From assembly GCF_902859645.1 (NCBI RefSeq), contig NZ_CADIJR010000012.1, positions 49,291 to 113,290 on the forward strand: 64,000 nucleotides of DNA, in the 5' to 3' direction. This DNA comes from Achromobacter insuavis. Lineage in GTDB: Bacteria; Pseudomonadota; Gammaproteobacteria; Burkholderiales; Burkholderiaceae_B. Position numbers and translations under genes: made by a program. This document shows positions 46,003 through 54,741 of this stretch, piece after piece; the first letter of the stretch is position 1; every line of letters starts with the position of its first letter. Below the pieces are notes generated by a model, which was given only the letters and a program-made list of their open reading frames with translations, ran no database searches and was not told the origin of the DNA.

Positions 46003-47930
46003 GCGGCGTCATCCTCCATCACGTGATGAAACTGCATCAGGTACAGCGCGGCCGTGCGGCGCGCGGTGTCGACGATGCGCTGCTCGGCGCGGCCGTCCTC
46101 ATCGCAGTCCAGCGCCAGTTCCACCGCCGTCAGCCAGCGCGCCAGGTGGTTCTCGTCGTTGTGGCCATGGTATTCCAGGAAGCGGAAGGCGTCCGGCGGC
46201 AGCTTCAGGCTGGCTTTGAGCAGCGGCAGCAGGGCCGGCACGATGCGCTGGCCGGTGCCCTCGATGATGTAGATGGCGCCCAGGAGGCCGATCGGGTCGC
46301 GCGTGGCGGCCAGGCTGTGCAGATAGGCGTTGAGCGCCTCGCCTCCGGGGTTGCGGCGCAGCGCGTCGATGCTGTCGATGGCGCCGCCGGCCGTGCGGTA
46401 GTCTTGGAACAGGATCTGGAAATCGTTCTGCTCCTCGCCGGCATGCATGTCGATCAGCGCGGCCAGCGGCTGGTACTGCTCGGTCAGCGAGGCCGCGCCT
46501 TCGCGCATCCACTTGCTGCCCTCGCGCACCTGCGGGATCCAGTTCTCCATCCAGTTCAGGTAGTCGGCGGTCTCGAAGCGGCGGTTGCGCAGGCGCCGCA
46601 CCACCGGCGTGCGCCAGACGCGCGAGCGGTAGTCGTGCCAGATCGCCGCCAGTTCGGTCAGCAGCTGGCCCAGGCCCTGCGGCGCCATGTCCGGATCGTG
46701 CGGCGGCGCGATGGCGTCGGCATCGGCGCTGTGCGCGTCCTCGCGCCCGGCCGCGGCTGGCGTGGCGCCCACGGCCACCGACGGCGCGGCCTCATGCGCC
46801 GCCTCGGCTTCCAGCAACATGTAGGCCGCCATGAAGCGGCCCGACTCGGGGATGTAGCAGAAGATCTGCTCGCCCGGCTTGATCTCGCGCGTTTCCAGGA
46901 ACTCGGCCAGCATGATCAGGATCGACGCCGCGCCGGTGTTGCCGCGCCAGGCCAGGTTGCTGAACCAGCGCTCGCGCGGGATCACCAGGCCGGCCTTCTC
47001 CATCAGGTCCTCGACCACCGGAATGAATTTCTCGGACGAGTAATGGCACAGGAAATGGTCGACCTGATCCGGATCCAGCCAGCCGTCGCGCACCAGCTTG
47101 GCGTACTCGTGGATGCCGATGTCGAACAGATGCGGCAGCAGGCGGATGTCCTGGCGCAGCGACAGCGCGCCATCGGCCTCGGCCTCGTTCCACGACGGAT
47201 AGTCCAGGTGGCCCTTCTGCCGGTCGGCCGACAGGCCCAACTGCATGCAGACCGGATAGTCGCCCGAGAACGAACGCTGGTGCACCCACTTCAGGCGCAG
47301 CCGCACGCCCTTGGAGGCGCCCGGCAGCGGCCGGCCGCCGCGTCCCAGCAGCAGCGCGCCAGCGCCGTCCGACAGCATCCAGCGCAGGAAATGCGCATCG
47401 AAGTCGGCGTCATAACCACGCGCGGCAAAGCGCGAGCGCTTGAACAGGCGCGACGGCAACTCGGCCGCCACCGCCAGCGCGCTGGCGTGGCCGCCCATCT
47501 CGACGCCCTGCGCAGCCACCTGGATCGCCGACACGCCCGCGGCGCAGATGCCGTGCACCGATAGCGTCTCCATCGGATGCGCGGCCAGCTCGCCCTGGAT
47601 CATGTTGGCAAAGCCCGGCATCAACGCATCGCCGCCCGACGAGCCGCTGGTCAGCAGCGACACGTCCGCCAGGTCGCCGTCATTGCGCCGCAGGCAATCG
47701 CGGATGGCGTTGGCGGCCAGCTGCGCGTTGGTGAAAACGGTGGAACCCTCGGCATCGATCGCGTAGTAACGCTGCTTGATGCCGTTCTCGGCCAGGATGC
47801 GGCTCTTGATGCGGCTGGACATGCGGTTCAGCGGCGCGATGTAGCTGTCCATGGCCTCGTTGGACACGGGTTCGCCCGGCATGAAATAGCCGGCGCTTTC
47901 CAGGTAGACACGATTGAACGCGATAGGCAT
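45999..47930 (-). CDS. Ketosynthase III fused to heme-oxygenase-like (putative diiron) domain
   Basis: The protein (643 aa) has two domains. Residues about 1-375 form a thiolase-fold ketosynthase of the KAS III/StlD-DarB kind. The active site is Cys129 (SVHGICAAG), His296 (FLCHYSSEKF) and Asn331 (AWRGNTGAAS). An Ala/Asp-rich linker (about 380-418) leads to residues 420-635, a helical TenA/heme-oxygenase-like domain with candidate metal ligands in HAGEEQND (496-503), IIEGTG (Glu557) and YHGHNDENH (588-595). Such domains include non-heme diiron oxygenases that cut or oxidise fatty acids. Sequence supports the two folds; the combined reaction is unknown. Confidence 0.75.
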   Translation of the reverse strand: MPIAFNRVYLESAGYFMPGEPVSNEAMDSYIAPLNRMSSRIKSRILAENGIKQRYYAIDAEGSTVFTNAQLAANAIRDCLRRNDGDLADVSLLTSGSSGGDALMPGFANMIQGELAAHPMETLSVHGICAAGVSAIQVAAQGVEMGGHASALAVAAELPSRLFKRSRFAARGYDADFDAHFLRWMLSDGAGALLLGRGGRPLPGASKGVRLRLKWVHQRSFSGDYPVCMQLGLSADRQKGHLDYPSWNEAEADGALSLRQDIRLLPHLFDIGIHEYAKLVRDGWLDPDQVDHFLCHYSSEKFIPVVEDLMEKAGLVIPRERWFSNLAWRGNTGAASILIMLAEFLETREIKPGEQIFCYIPESGRFMAAYMLLEAEAAHEAAPSVAVGATPAAAGREDAHSADADAIAPPHDPDMAPQGLGQLLTELAAIWHDYRSRVWRTPVVRRLRNRRFETADYLNWMENWIPQVREGSKWMREGAASLTEQYQPLAALIDMHAGEEQNDFQILFQDYRTAGGAIDSIDALRRNPGGEALNAYLHSLAATRDPIGLLGAIYIIEGTGQRIVPALLPLLKASLKLPPDAFRFLEYHGHNDENHLARWLTAVELALDCDEDGRAEQRIVDTARRTAALYLMQFHHVMEDDAA

Positions 47931-47965
47931 GGCGGGTCTCTAGTGGCAGGTATGGGGTTGCGGCG

Positions 47966-48874
47966 CTAGCGCACGTGTTCGGGCGCCATGCACGAGCGGC
48001 TGCGAAAGCGCGGCAGGAAGGTGCCCAGCACGAACACGCGGAACATGTACGGCGTCAGGCCGCCTTCGTTCAGCGCGGGCGTCACGCGGGCCCGGTAGTG
48101 GTCGCGGTGCAACCGGGTCAGTTCGGACCAGTGCGCGCGCGGACTCTCGTGATGCGCGGTGTGCAGGCCGATGTTGAACAGCAGCGGATTGACCAGCCCT
48201 TCGAAATTGCGGGCGTAGTTCAGGCCCGCGACGGCGCGCGGCCCGCCATCGGCGTGCGCGTGCTGCAGGTAGTTGGTGGCCAGCAGCCAGTGCAGGCCAT
48301 GCAGTTGCGGAATGATGACGAACACCAGCGCCTTGACCGGATTGATCGCCAGCAGGCCGCCCCACAGCCCCAGCCAGGCGCCGTACTGGCACAGGCAATA
48401 GCGCCAGGCGCCCGGCCAGTGGCGGCTCAGCCGCCCGAGCCAGGCGAAGAACAGCGGATACAGCACCCACACGGCCTGCGCCGGATGGATCAGGTAGCCC
48501 CACAGGTGATTGGTGTCGCCGCCGAAGCGATAGGTGCGCGCCACGTCGCGCGCGCCGTGCTTGAAGCGGTGATGGTTGGCCACGTGCGCCGGATAGAACA
48601 CGAAGGTGGGATGCCCCTGCAGCAGCGTGATCCAGAAATCGGTGGCGCGATTGGCCCAGCGGCCATGCCACATGCGGATGTGCGTGTGGTTGTGATGGAT
48701 CACGCCGATGCCCAGCGTCAGGAACAACATCAACGCATACAGCGGCCACCAGAAGCCGTGCAGCCACTGCCACGCCGCCAGGGCGGGCAGCGCGGCCAGG
48801 TAGGCCAGGCTCTGCCAATCGCGCCGGTTGCGCAGCGCGGGCAGCCGGCGCCTCTTGCTAAGCCCGTCCGCCAA
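47966..48874 (-). CDS. Membrane fatty acid desaturase family protein
   Basis: The integral membrane protein (302 aa) has the histidine boxes HHNHTH (60-65), HVANHH (about 97-102) and HTAHH (about 243-247), plus HYRA, and around four membrane segments. These boxes bind the diiron centre of acyl desaturases and related hydroxylases. It overlaps the sterol-desaturase-like gene by 17 bases and precedes the ketosynthase gene. The substrate is probably an acyl lipid. Whether it desaturates or hydroxylates is unknown. Confidence 0.82.
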   Translation of the reverse strand: MADGLSKRRRLPALRNRRDWQSLAYLAALPALAAWQWLHGFWWPLYALMLFLTLGIGVIHHNHTHIRMWHGRWANRATDFWITLLQGHPTFVFYPAHVANHHRFKHGARDVARTYRFGGDTNHLWGYLIHPAQAVWVLYPLFFAWLGRLSRHWPGAWRYCLCQYGAWLGLWGGLLAINPVKALVFVIIPQLHGLHWLLATNYLQHAHADGGPRAVAGLNYARNFEGLVNPLLFNIGLHTAHHESPRAHWSELTRLHRDHYRARVTPALNEGGLTPYMFRVFVLGTFLPRFRSRSCMAPEHVR

Positions 48875-49634
48875 TCGATTCTCGCTGCCGGAAAGCCTCC
48901 AGCTGGGACGTCGCCGCCTCGGCCTTCAGCCGGGTGCGGAACAGGCGGTCCATGAAGGTGAACTGGAAGCCGAAATTGCCGTTGTAGCAGGCGTGGTGCA
49001 GGTGATGCCGGCGGCTCGCGGCGAACCAGTGCGAATACGACACGTTGGGAAAAAAGTCGTAGTTGGCGTGGCCGATGCAGTTGAAGAACAGGCTGAACAG
49101 CGGCACCGACGCCAGCGACCAGAAGCTGAAATCATGCAGCACCATCGGCAGCATGATGACGTTGCCCAGCATCAGCGCTTCGATCGGATGGAAGCTGTAG
49201 GTCGAGAACGGCGTGGTCACCACCGAGCGGTGGTGCGGCAGGTGGAAACGGCGCAGCAGCTTGGTGTGCAGCAGCCGGTGGTTGATCCAGAAATGCACGT
49301 CGTTCCAGGCCACCAGGGCCAGGATCTCCAGCGTGATTTTCTGCCAGCTGGCATCCGGATCCAGGTGCGCCCAGCCCAGCTGCAGCAGGCCCCAGGGAAA
49401 GATCATGCCGGTGCCGAACAGCAGGATCGACACGCCCGACTGCGTGAACTCGCGGCGCAACTGGCCCGGCGCCAGCGGCCGCGGATCGAGCGGCCGGCCG
49501 ATGCCCAGCGCCGGCAGGATGCGCTGGGTCAGCAGCCAGGTGGCCGCGCCGAAAAGCAGGTAGATGCCGCCGAAGAACAGCAGGCCCGCCAGCATGACCT
49601 GCCAGGCGGACAACGCGACAAAAGCTTGGGCCAT
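48858..49634 (-). CDS. Sterol desaturase/fatty acid hydroxylase superfamily protein
   Basis: The membrane protein (258 aa) has the ERG3/FA-hydroxylase histidine motifs HFWINHRLLH, HLPHH and HHLHH, and four hydrophobic segments. It is the first gene of the operon. In bacteria, members hydroxylate acyl chains or carotenoids rather than sterols. Together with the desaturase and the ketosynthase fusion it implies successive oxidation of a lipid. The ATG at 49634 is the only reasonable start. Confidence 0.83.
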   Translation of the reverse strand: MAQAFVALSAWQVMLAGLLFFGGIYLLFGAATWLLTQRILPALGIGRPLDPRPLAPGQLRREFTQSGVSILLFGTGMIFPWGLLQLGWAHLDPDASWQKITLEILALVAWNDVHFWINHRLLHTKLLRRFHLPHHRSVVTTPFSTYSFHPIEALMLGNVIMLPMVLHDFSFWSLASVPLFSLFFNCIGHANYDFFPNVSYSHWFAASRRHHLHHACYNGNFGFQFTFMDRLFRTRLKAEAATSQLEAFRQRESIGGRA

Positions 49635-49758
49635 GAACGTTTTGTTTCACCCCGGAGAATGGCCGCATCATAAGCAATCCGTCAGCCTCGCGGTGAGACA
49701 TTTATTACCAAATGAATCCGGGCGCCACAAAGCTGCCGCGCCCGGGCGCAACTTCCCG

Positions 49759-50652
49759 CTATTGGCAGGGAAACTGCCGGTTCAGGCCCGCTACCGCAGC
49801 GTCCATGCGCCGCGCCAGCGCCGCGCTGGCGGCCGGCATGGGTTCGCGCAGCTCGTCGCTGAGCAGCCCCTGGCGCCCCAGCTGTGCCTTGACCGGTCCC
49901 GGGTTGGGTTCGGCGAAGGCCAGCTGGATCACCGGCGCCAGCGCCTGGAACAGCCTGCGCGCCAGGTCCAGCTGCTGCGCCCGCACCGCCTGGTGCATGG
50001 CCACGAACAGATCGGGACGGATATGCGCGGCCGCCGCGATCAGGCCGCTGCCGCCCAGGCACAGCAGCGACAGCGATTGCAGGTCCTCGCCCGCCAGCAC
50101 GTTCATGTTGCCGTCGGCGATCAGCGCCAGGGTCTTGTCGAGCGAACCGCCGCAGTCCTTGATCGCGGCGATGTTCGGATGCGCGGCCAGCGACAGCAAT
50201 GTCGCGGTCTCCAGCGTTGTGCCTGTGCGATAGGGAATGTCGTACAGCACCAGGGGAAAGCGCGAGGCATCGGCCAGGCTGCGGAAATAGGCGGCCGCGC
50301 CGTCCTGGCCCGGGCGCACGTAGTATGGCGCCGGCGCCAGGATGCCGGCCAGCGGCCGGGTGCCGAACGCGGCCAGCCGCTGCAGCACGTGGCCCTGGTG
50401 ATTGCCCGCCAGGCCCATCACCACCGGCATGGCGCCGGCCTCGTTCAGCACGGCGTCCAGCACCGCCAGTTGCTCGGCGTCATCGAGCGCCGCGGCTTCG
50501 CCCGTGCTGCCGCAGACGACCAGGCCGTCGACGCCCGCGGCCTTGAAATGGCGCACCAGGCGGCGCAAGGCCCCGCCATCGACGGCGCCGCCGGAAAACG
50601 GCGTCACCAGGGGAATCCAGACGCCTTGGAACGGGGATTGATGAGTTTGCAT
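49759..50652 (-). CDS. DapA-family lyase (4-hydroxy-tetrahydrodipicolinate synthase-like)
   Basis: The TIM-barrel protein (297 aa) has VCGSTGEAAAL (Thr50), PYYVRP (Tyr111), LYDIPYRTG (Tyr137) and AAIKDCGG with the Schiff-base Lys165. All residues required for DapA catalysis of pyruvate with aspartate semialdehyde are present. N-acetylneuraminate lyase and other DapA paralogues share these residues, so a catabolic role is possible. A GTG in frame upstream is rejected: AAGGAG sits 6 bases before the ATG at 50652. The upstream region has two competing hairpins. Confidence 0.85.
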   Translation of the reverse strand: MQTHQSPFQGVWIPLVTPFSGGAVDGGALRRLVRHFKAAGVDGLVVCGSTGEAAALDDAEQLAVLDAVLNEAGAMPVVMGLAGNHQGHVLQRLAAFGTRPLAGILAPAPYYVRPGQDGAAAYFRSLADASRFPLVLYDIPYRTGTTLETATLLSLAAHPNIAAIKDCGGSLDKTLALIADGNMNVLAGEDLQSLSLLCLGGSGLIAAAAHIRPDLFVAMHQAVRAQQLDLARRLFQALAPVIQLAFAEPNPGPVKAQLGRQGLLSDELREPMPAASAALARRMDAAVAGLNRQFPCQ

Positions 50653-50752
50653 GAACACTCCTTCGGTGTAAGCGGACCGTGGTTGGACCGTACAGAAGTG
50701 CTCGGGATACTAGGGGGTGCGCGCGAAGGCGCCGTGGCGCCGCCGTGAGGCC

Positions 50753-50798
50753 GCTGTTCCGTCGCCCATCTGACGGAACAGCATGCTCCGGTCAGATG
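50753..50798. promoter_or_regulatory. Overlapping, mutually exclusive hairpins upstream of the dapA-like gene
   Basis: An 11-bp stem (GCTGTTCCGTC at 50753-50763 with GACGGAACAGC at 50772-50782) and an 8-bp stem (CATCTGAC at 50767-50774 with GTCAGATG at 50791-50798) share bases 50772-50774, so only one can form. They lie about 100-145 bases from the dapA-like ATG in a gene-free stretch (50653-50960). They could be an attenuator or a pair of protein-binding palindromes. Confidence 0.55.
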
Positions 50799-50960
50799 AG
50801 CGGCTGTTTTTTGGATTTCAGGCCGGCGCAAACCGTCACCACGCCGAGGGCGCGGAACAGGAAAGCGGACTGGAGGGCCTGAGGAATCATGAATGGAATA
50901 AAGGGTTGAAACCGGCCGCGAGCGACCGATGCGCAAATCTACCGGGCCGCCGCCACGCTG

Positions 50961-51446
50961 TCAACGCAGGCTGGCCAGGAAGATCGCGCACAGCGCTTCC
51001 ATGCCCTGGCGATCGTCTTCGTCGAAGCGGTCCGGCACCGGGCTGTCCACGTCCCACACGCCGATCAACTCGCCCCGGTGCACCAGCGGCACCACGATCT
51101 CGGAACGCGAGGCCGCGTCGCAGGCGATGTGGCCGGGGAACGCGTGCACGTCCGGCACCAGCTGCGTCTGGCGCTGGCTGGCGGCCGCGCCGCACACGCC
51201 GCGATTGAGCGGAATGCGCACGCAGGCCGGCTTGCCCTGGAACGGGCCCAGCACCAGCTCGGTGCCGTCAAACAGGTAGAACCCGACCCAGTTCAGGTCG
51301 GGCAGCGCCTGGTAGGCCAGCGCGCTCAGGTTGGCGGCATTGGCGATGCGGTCGTGCTCGCCGTCCAGCAGGGCGCGGGCCTGCTTGGCCAGTTCGGCGT
51401 ACAGCGCGGCCTTGGAATCGGCGGTGATCGGGGCGGCTTCAAACAT
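50961..51446 (-). CDS. msrC: Free methionine-(R)-sulfoxide reductase (GAF domain)
   Basis: The protein (161 aa) is a single GAF domain. WVGFYLF begins the core. Cys75, Cys85 and Cys109 have the same 10- and 24-residue spacing as the catalytic and resolving cysteines of E. coli YebR (MsrC). VCGAAA and RSEIVVPL are family motifs. It reduces free Met-R-O using thioredoxin. The ATG at 51446 is used; the longer frame upstream has no family similarity. Confidence 0.9.
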   Translation of the reverse strand: MFEAAPITADSKAALYAELAKQARALLDGEHDRIANAANLSALAYQALPDLNWVGFYLFDGTELVLGPFQGKPACVRIPLNRGVCGAAASQRQTQLVPDVHAFPGHIACDAASRSEIVVPLVHRGELIGVWDVDSPVPDRFDEDDRQGMEALCAIFLASLR

Positions 51447-51613
51447 ATATCTAAATGTAACTGTACAGGCGATTATCGATGCAAGTGATTTTAGGGGCTG
51501 CCCACGATAAAGGGGCCACCTTGCCACGCTGTGGGACAATAGTTTACGCAGTAACGTCTTTACCGCGCCGTTGTCATCACCCCGTCACCCCCTTCTTGAT
51601 TAAGAAGCAAACC

Positions 51614-52816
51614 ATGGACAAGCCTCTCGAACCGACGTTCGCATTTTCCGAACGCGCCCTGCAACTCACCAGCTCCGCGATCCGCGAGATCCTCAAGGTC
51701 ACCGAGCGCCCCGAAGTCATTTCGTTCGCAGGCGGCCTGCCGGCGCCCGGCGGCTTCCCGGTAGAAGTGGTGCGTGCGGCATTCGACAAGGTACTGTCCA
51801 CCAACGGCCGCGCCGCCCTGCAGTACGGTCCCACCGAAGGCTACGCGCCGCTGCGCCAATGGGTCGCCGACGACCTGAACCGCGCCGGCGCCAATGTCGC
51901 CGCCGACCAGGTCCTGATCGTGTCCGGCTCGCAGCAGGCGCTGGACCTGCTGGGCAAGGTGCTGGTCGACAAGGACAGCAAGGTGCTGGTCGAAGACCCC
52001 AGCTACCTGGGCGCCCTGCAATCGTTCAGCCTGTACCAGCCCAAGTACGTGCCGGTGCCCACCGATGACGGCGGCCTGATCCCCGAGGCCATCACGCCCG
52101 AGCTGGCCGCTGGCGCCCGCTTCCTGTACGCGCTGCCCAACTTCCAGAACCCGACCGGCCGCACCCTCAGCCTGGAACGCCGCATCGCGCTGGTCAAGCG
52201 CGCCGCCGAGCTCGGCCTGACCATCATCGAAGACGATCCCTACGGTGAACTGCGCTACGCCGGCGAACCGCAACCGGGCCTGATCGCCCTGGCCGCCGAA
52301 TACGGCGCCAACGTCGTGCGCCTGGGCACGTTCTCCAAGGTGCTGGCCCCCGGCCTGCGCCTGGGCTACATCGCCGCCGCCCGTCCGCTGATCAACAAGC
52401 TGGTGCAGGCCAAGCAGGCCACCGACCTGCACACGCCCACGCTGACCCAGATGGCCGTGTACGAAATCGTCAAGGACGGCTTCCTCGAAGAGCACCTGCC
52501 CAACGTGCGCGAGATCTACCGCGCCCAGGGCAGCTGCATGCTGGACGCCATCGCGCGCGAATTCCCCGCCACCGTCAGCTGGACCAAGCCCGAAGGCGGC
52601 ATGTTCATCTGGGTGACGCTGCCCGAGCACATCGACAGCACCAAGCTGCTGGAAAAGGCCATCGCCCAGAACGTCGCGTTCGTGCCGGGCGCGCCGTTCT
52701 ACAGCGGCGCCGGCCGCGCCAACACGCTGCGCCTGAGCTTCGCCACCGTGCCGGAAGACAAGATCCGCACCGGCATCGCCATCCTGGGCAAGCTGCTCAA
52801 GGAATACACGGCCTGA
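51614..52816 (+). CDS. PLP-dependent aminotransferase (MocR/Aro8-like class I)
   Basis: The fold-type I aminotransferase (400 aa) contains ISFAGGLPAPGGFP and LQYGPTEGYAPLR, SGSQQALDLLGKVL, NFQNPTGRTLS, and IIEDDPYGELRY. The PLP Lys lies in LGTFSKVLAPGLRLGY and the substrate Arg in LRLSFAT. This group includes 2-aminoadipate and valine-pyruvate type aminotransferases. No HTH domain is present, so it is not a MocR regulator. The start at 51614 follows AGAAGCAAACC, a weak site. A strong terminator follows it. Confidence 0.88.
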   Translation: MDKPLEPTFAFSERALQLTSSAIREILKVTERPEVISFAGGLPAPGGFPVEVVRAAFDKVLSTNGRAALQYGPTEGYAPLRQWVADDLNRAGANVAADQVLIVSGSQQALDLLGKVLVDKDSKVLVEDPSYLGALQSFSLYQPKYVPVPTDDGGLIPEAITPELAAGARFLYALPNFQNPTGRTLSLERRIALVKRAAELGLTIIEDDPYGELRYAGEPQPGLIALAAEYGANVVRLGTFSKVLAPGLRLGYIAAARPLINKLVQAKQATDLHTPTLTQMAVYEIVKDGFLEEHLPNVREIYRAQGSCMLDAIAREFPATVSWTKPEGGMFIWVTLPEHIDSTKLLEKAIAQNVAFVPGAPFYSGAGRANTLRLSFATVPEDKIRTGIAILGKLLKEYTA

Positions 52817-52847
52817 AAACCGGGTCCTGACCAGGCTTGACGGTCCC

Positions 52848-52877
52848 ACGGCCGGGCGCGATGCCCGGCCGTTGTTT
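52848..52877 (+). terminator. Rho-independent terminator after the aminotransferase gene
   Basis: A 10-bp perfect stem (ACGGCCGGGC / GCCCGGCCGT) with a 5-base loop is followed by TGTTTT, about 32 bases past the aminotransferase stop. Confidence 0.85.
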
Positions 52878-52910
52878 TATGCTGTCGGCTTTCCTCCCTT
52901 TTCTTTCGCC

Positions 52911-53843
52911 GTGACAGTGAGCGCTCCGCAACCCTCTCCCGTCGACCTCAGCGACATTGTTTTCACCGACTGGGTCGAACGTTGGCTGCCCAAATCGTGG
53001 CGCCCCTACGCCCGGCTGTGCCGGCTCGACCGCCCCATCGGCACCTGGCTGACGCTGCTGCCCTGTATCGCCGCCCTGATCCAGGCAGCCGGCGGCCTGC
53101 CCGACCTGCAACGCCTGGTGGTGTTCTCGCTGGGCGCGCTGCTGATGCGCGGCATCGGCTGCACCGTCAACGACATGTGCGACCGCGACTTCGACAAGCA
53201 CGTCGAACGCACCCGCTTCCGTCCGTTGACCAGCGGCCAGCTCAGCATGCGTAATGCGGTCTGGTTTTTATTTGGCCAATTGGTGGTCTGCGGCTCGCTG
53301 CTTTTCTTCCTGAATGGCATGAGCCGCTGGCTCGCGCTGGCCGTTTTGCCGTTCGTTTTCATCTATCCGCTGTGCAAGCGCGTCACCTATTGGCCGCAGG
53401 TCGTCCTGGGCATCTGCTTCAACTGGGGCATGCTGATGGCCTGGTCGGATACGCAGAACCACGTGCCCCTGGCCGCCATCGCGATGTGGTTCGGCGCGGT
53501 GCTGTGGCAGGTGGGCTACGACAGCATCTACGCCTACGTCGATGTGCGCGATGACCGCAGCCTGGGCCTGCATTCCACGGCCATGCGCTTCGGCGACCAG
53601 GGCAAATTGTGGATCGGCGGCTTCTATTTGGCCACCGTGATCCTGTGGGCCTGGGGCGGCTATGCCATCGGCATGTCGTGGGCCTATTACGTCGGCATGG
53701 CGGCGATCGGCGTGCACCTGGCGTGGCAGTTGAAGGTGTTCGACATCCAGCGTCCCGACCGCAACTTCATGCTGTTCCGCGCCAACCTCTGGCTGGGCGC
53801 GATCCTGGTCGCGGCGGCGCTCGCGGGCACCCTGATCGGCTGA
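52911..53843 (+). CDS. ubiA: 4-hydroxybenzoate polyprenyltransferase
   Basis: The integral membrane protein (310 aa) with about eight spans prenylates 4-hydroxybenzoate in ubiquinone synthesis. The first Asp-rich motif is GCTVNDMCDRDFDKHVERT and the second is YDSIYAYVDVRDDRSLG, both diagnostic of UbiA. There is no ATG before the conserved N terminus. GTG at 52911 or 52917 is the likely start; the upstream TTG at 52872 lies within the preceding terminator. Confidence 0.92.
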   Translation: MTVSAPQPSPVDLSDIVFTDWVERWLPKSWRPYARLCRLDRPIGTWLTLLPCIAALIQAAGGLPDLQRLVVFSLGALLMRGIGCTVNDMCDRDFDKHVERTRFRPLTSGQLSMRNAVWFLFGQLVVCGSLLFFLNGMSRWLALAVLPFVFIYPLCKRVTYWPQVVLGICFNWGMLMAWSDTQNHVPLAAIAMWFGAVLWQVGYDSIYAYVDVRDDRSLGLHSTAMRFGDQGKLWIGGFYLATVILWAWGGYAIGMSWAYYVGMAAIGVHLAWQLKVFDIQRPDRNFMLFRANLWLGAILVAAALAGTLIG

Positions 53844-53913
53844 TCCGGCGCATTGCGGACGCGCCATGCTTGGGAGATGATGGCCGTTCCGACACGCTTT
53901 ACGGAGACTCCGC

Positions 53914-54324
53914 ATGTCCGCACTGACCAAAACCCTGCTGGCACTGGCCTCGGCCAGCGCCCTGTTCGGCACCCTGCCGGCCCACGCCCAGGCCACCACC
54001 GATTGCTCGGCCCAGCGCGGCTGCGCTGCCAAGTTCTGCCATCTCGAAAACGAAATCACGTATGCGCGCGCCCACGGCAACACGCACCGGGTGGCTGGCT
54101 TGCAGAAGGCGCTGGCAGAGGCCAAGGCCTACTGCACCGACAGCCGCCTGCAATCGCAACGCGAAGCCGACGTGCGCGACAAGCAGAACAAGGTGTCCGA
54201 GCGCGAAGACGAGCTCAAGGCCGCTCGCGCCAAGGGCAAGCAGGAAAAGATCGACAAGGCCCAGCGCAAGCTGGACGAAGCCCGCGCCGAATACGACGCC
54301 GCGCTGGCCGACCTGAACCGCTGA
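53914..54324 (+). CDS. DUF1090 family periplasmic protein
   Basis: The protein (136 aa) has a signal peptide (residues 1-25, cleaved after AHA). The mature part has a Cys pair (DCSAQRGCAAKFC), HLENEITYARAHGN and a long Lys/Glu/Arg-rich coiled coil (about 75-130). This is DUF1090 (E. coli YqjC-like). The function is unknown; a role in the cell envelope is assumed. Confidence 0.9.
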   Translation: MSALTKTLLALASASALFGTLPAHAQATTDCSAQRGCAAKFCHLENEITYARAHGNTHRVAGLQKALAEAKAYCTDSRLQSQREADVRDKQNKVSEREDELKAARAKGKQEKIDKAQRKLDEARAEYDAALADLNR

Positions 54325-54741
54325 CCCCTTACCCTTGCCGTATCCGCCCCCGGAGCCCCGCGCTCCAGGGGGCAGGTTCCGCGCCGCGCCTCCCCGCACC
54401 GCCTTTTTTTATCGCCCGTCGCTCGCCTGCCGAGACGCGGCTTGCGAGCGCACGCCCGCTGCCTGCCCCGCGGGCCGGAAACCTACCCCGCCCCTCTCGT
54501 CCGCGGCCAATGCCGCCAACCACTACCTATTGCGTCATCAAATGGAAATATCGCCACCTATGGTGCCATTTGGTAAGTTCCCAGCCGATTAGTATTCATT
54601 TTGGAAAGATGTTTTCAGGTAATAAGGGTTTATCCCAGGGTTATTTGGGCCGAGAATGCATCTCATCGGGACACAGCAAGCGACCCCCGGCAATCAGGCC
54701 AGAGGATCGGATCCCAAGCTCAAGACATATGGAGGTCTGCT
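54325..54741. other. Intergenic region with nested palindrome upstream of a DUF4148 gene
   Basis: No gene is visible. A GC-rich imperfect hairpin (54346-54373) lies just after the DUF1090 stop and may be its terminator, but no U tract follows immediately. At 54539-54572 CAAATGG ... CCATTTG encloses a smaller CACC-TAT-GGTG palindrome, about 170 bases before the DUF4148 start. The stretch 54540-54660 is much more A/T-rich than the surroundings, as expected for a promoter region. Confidence 0.55.

Noticed and set aside
50653-50960. Lysine riboswitch before the dapA-like gene
   Set aside because: The region has hairpins, but no recognisable lysine-riboswitch core; the structure is too small.
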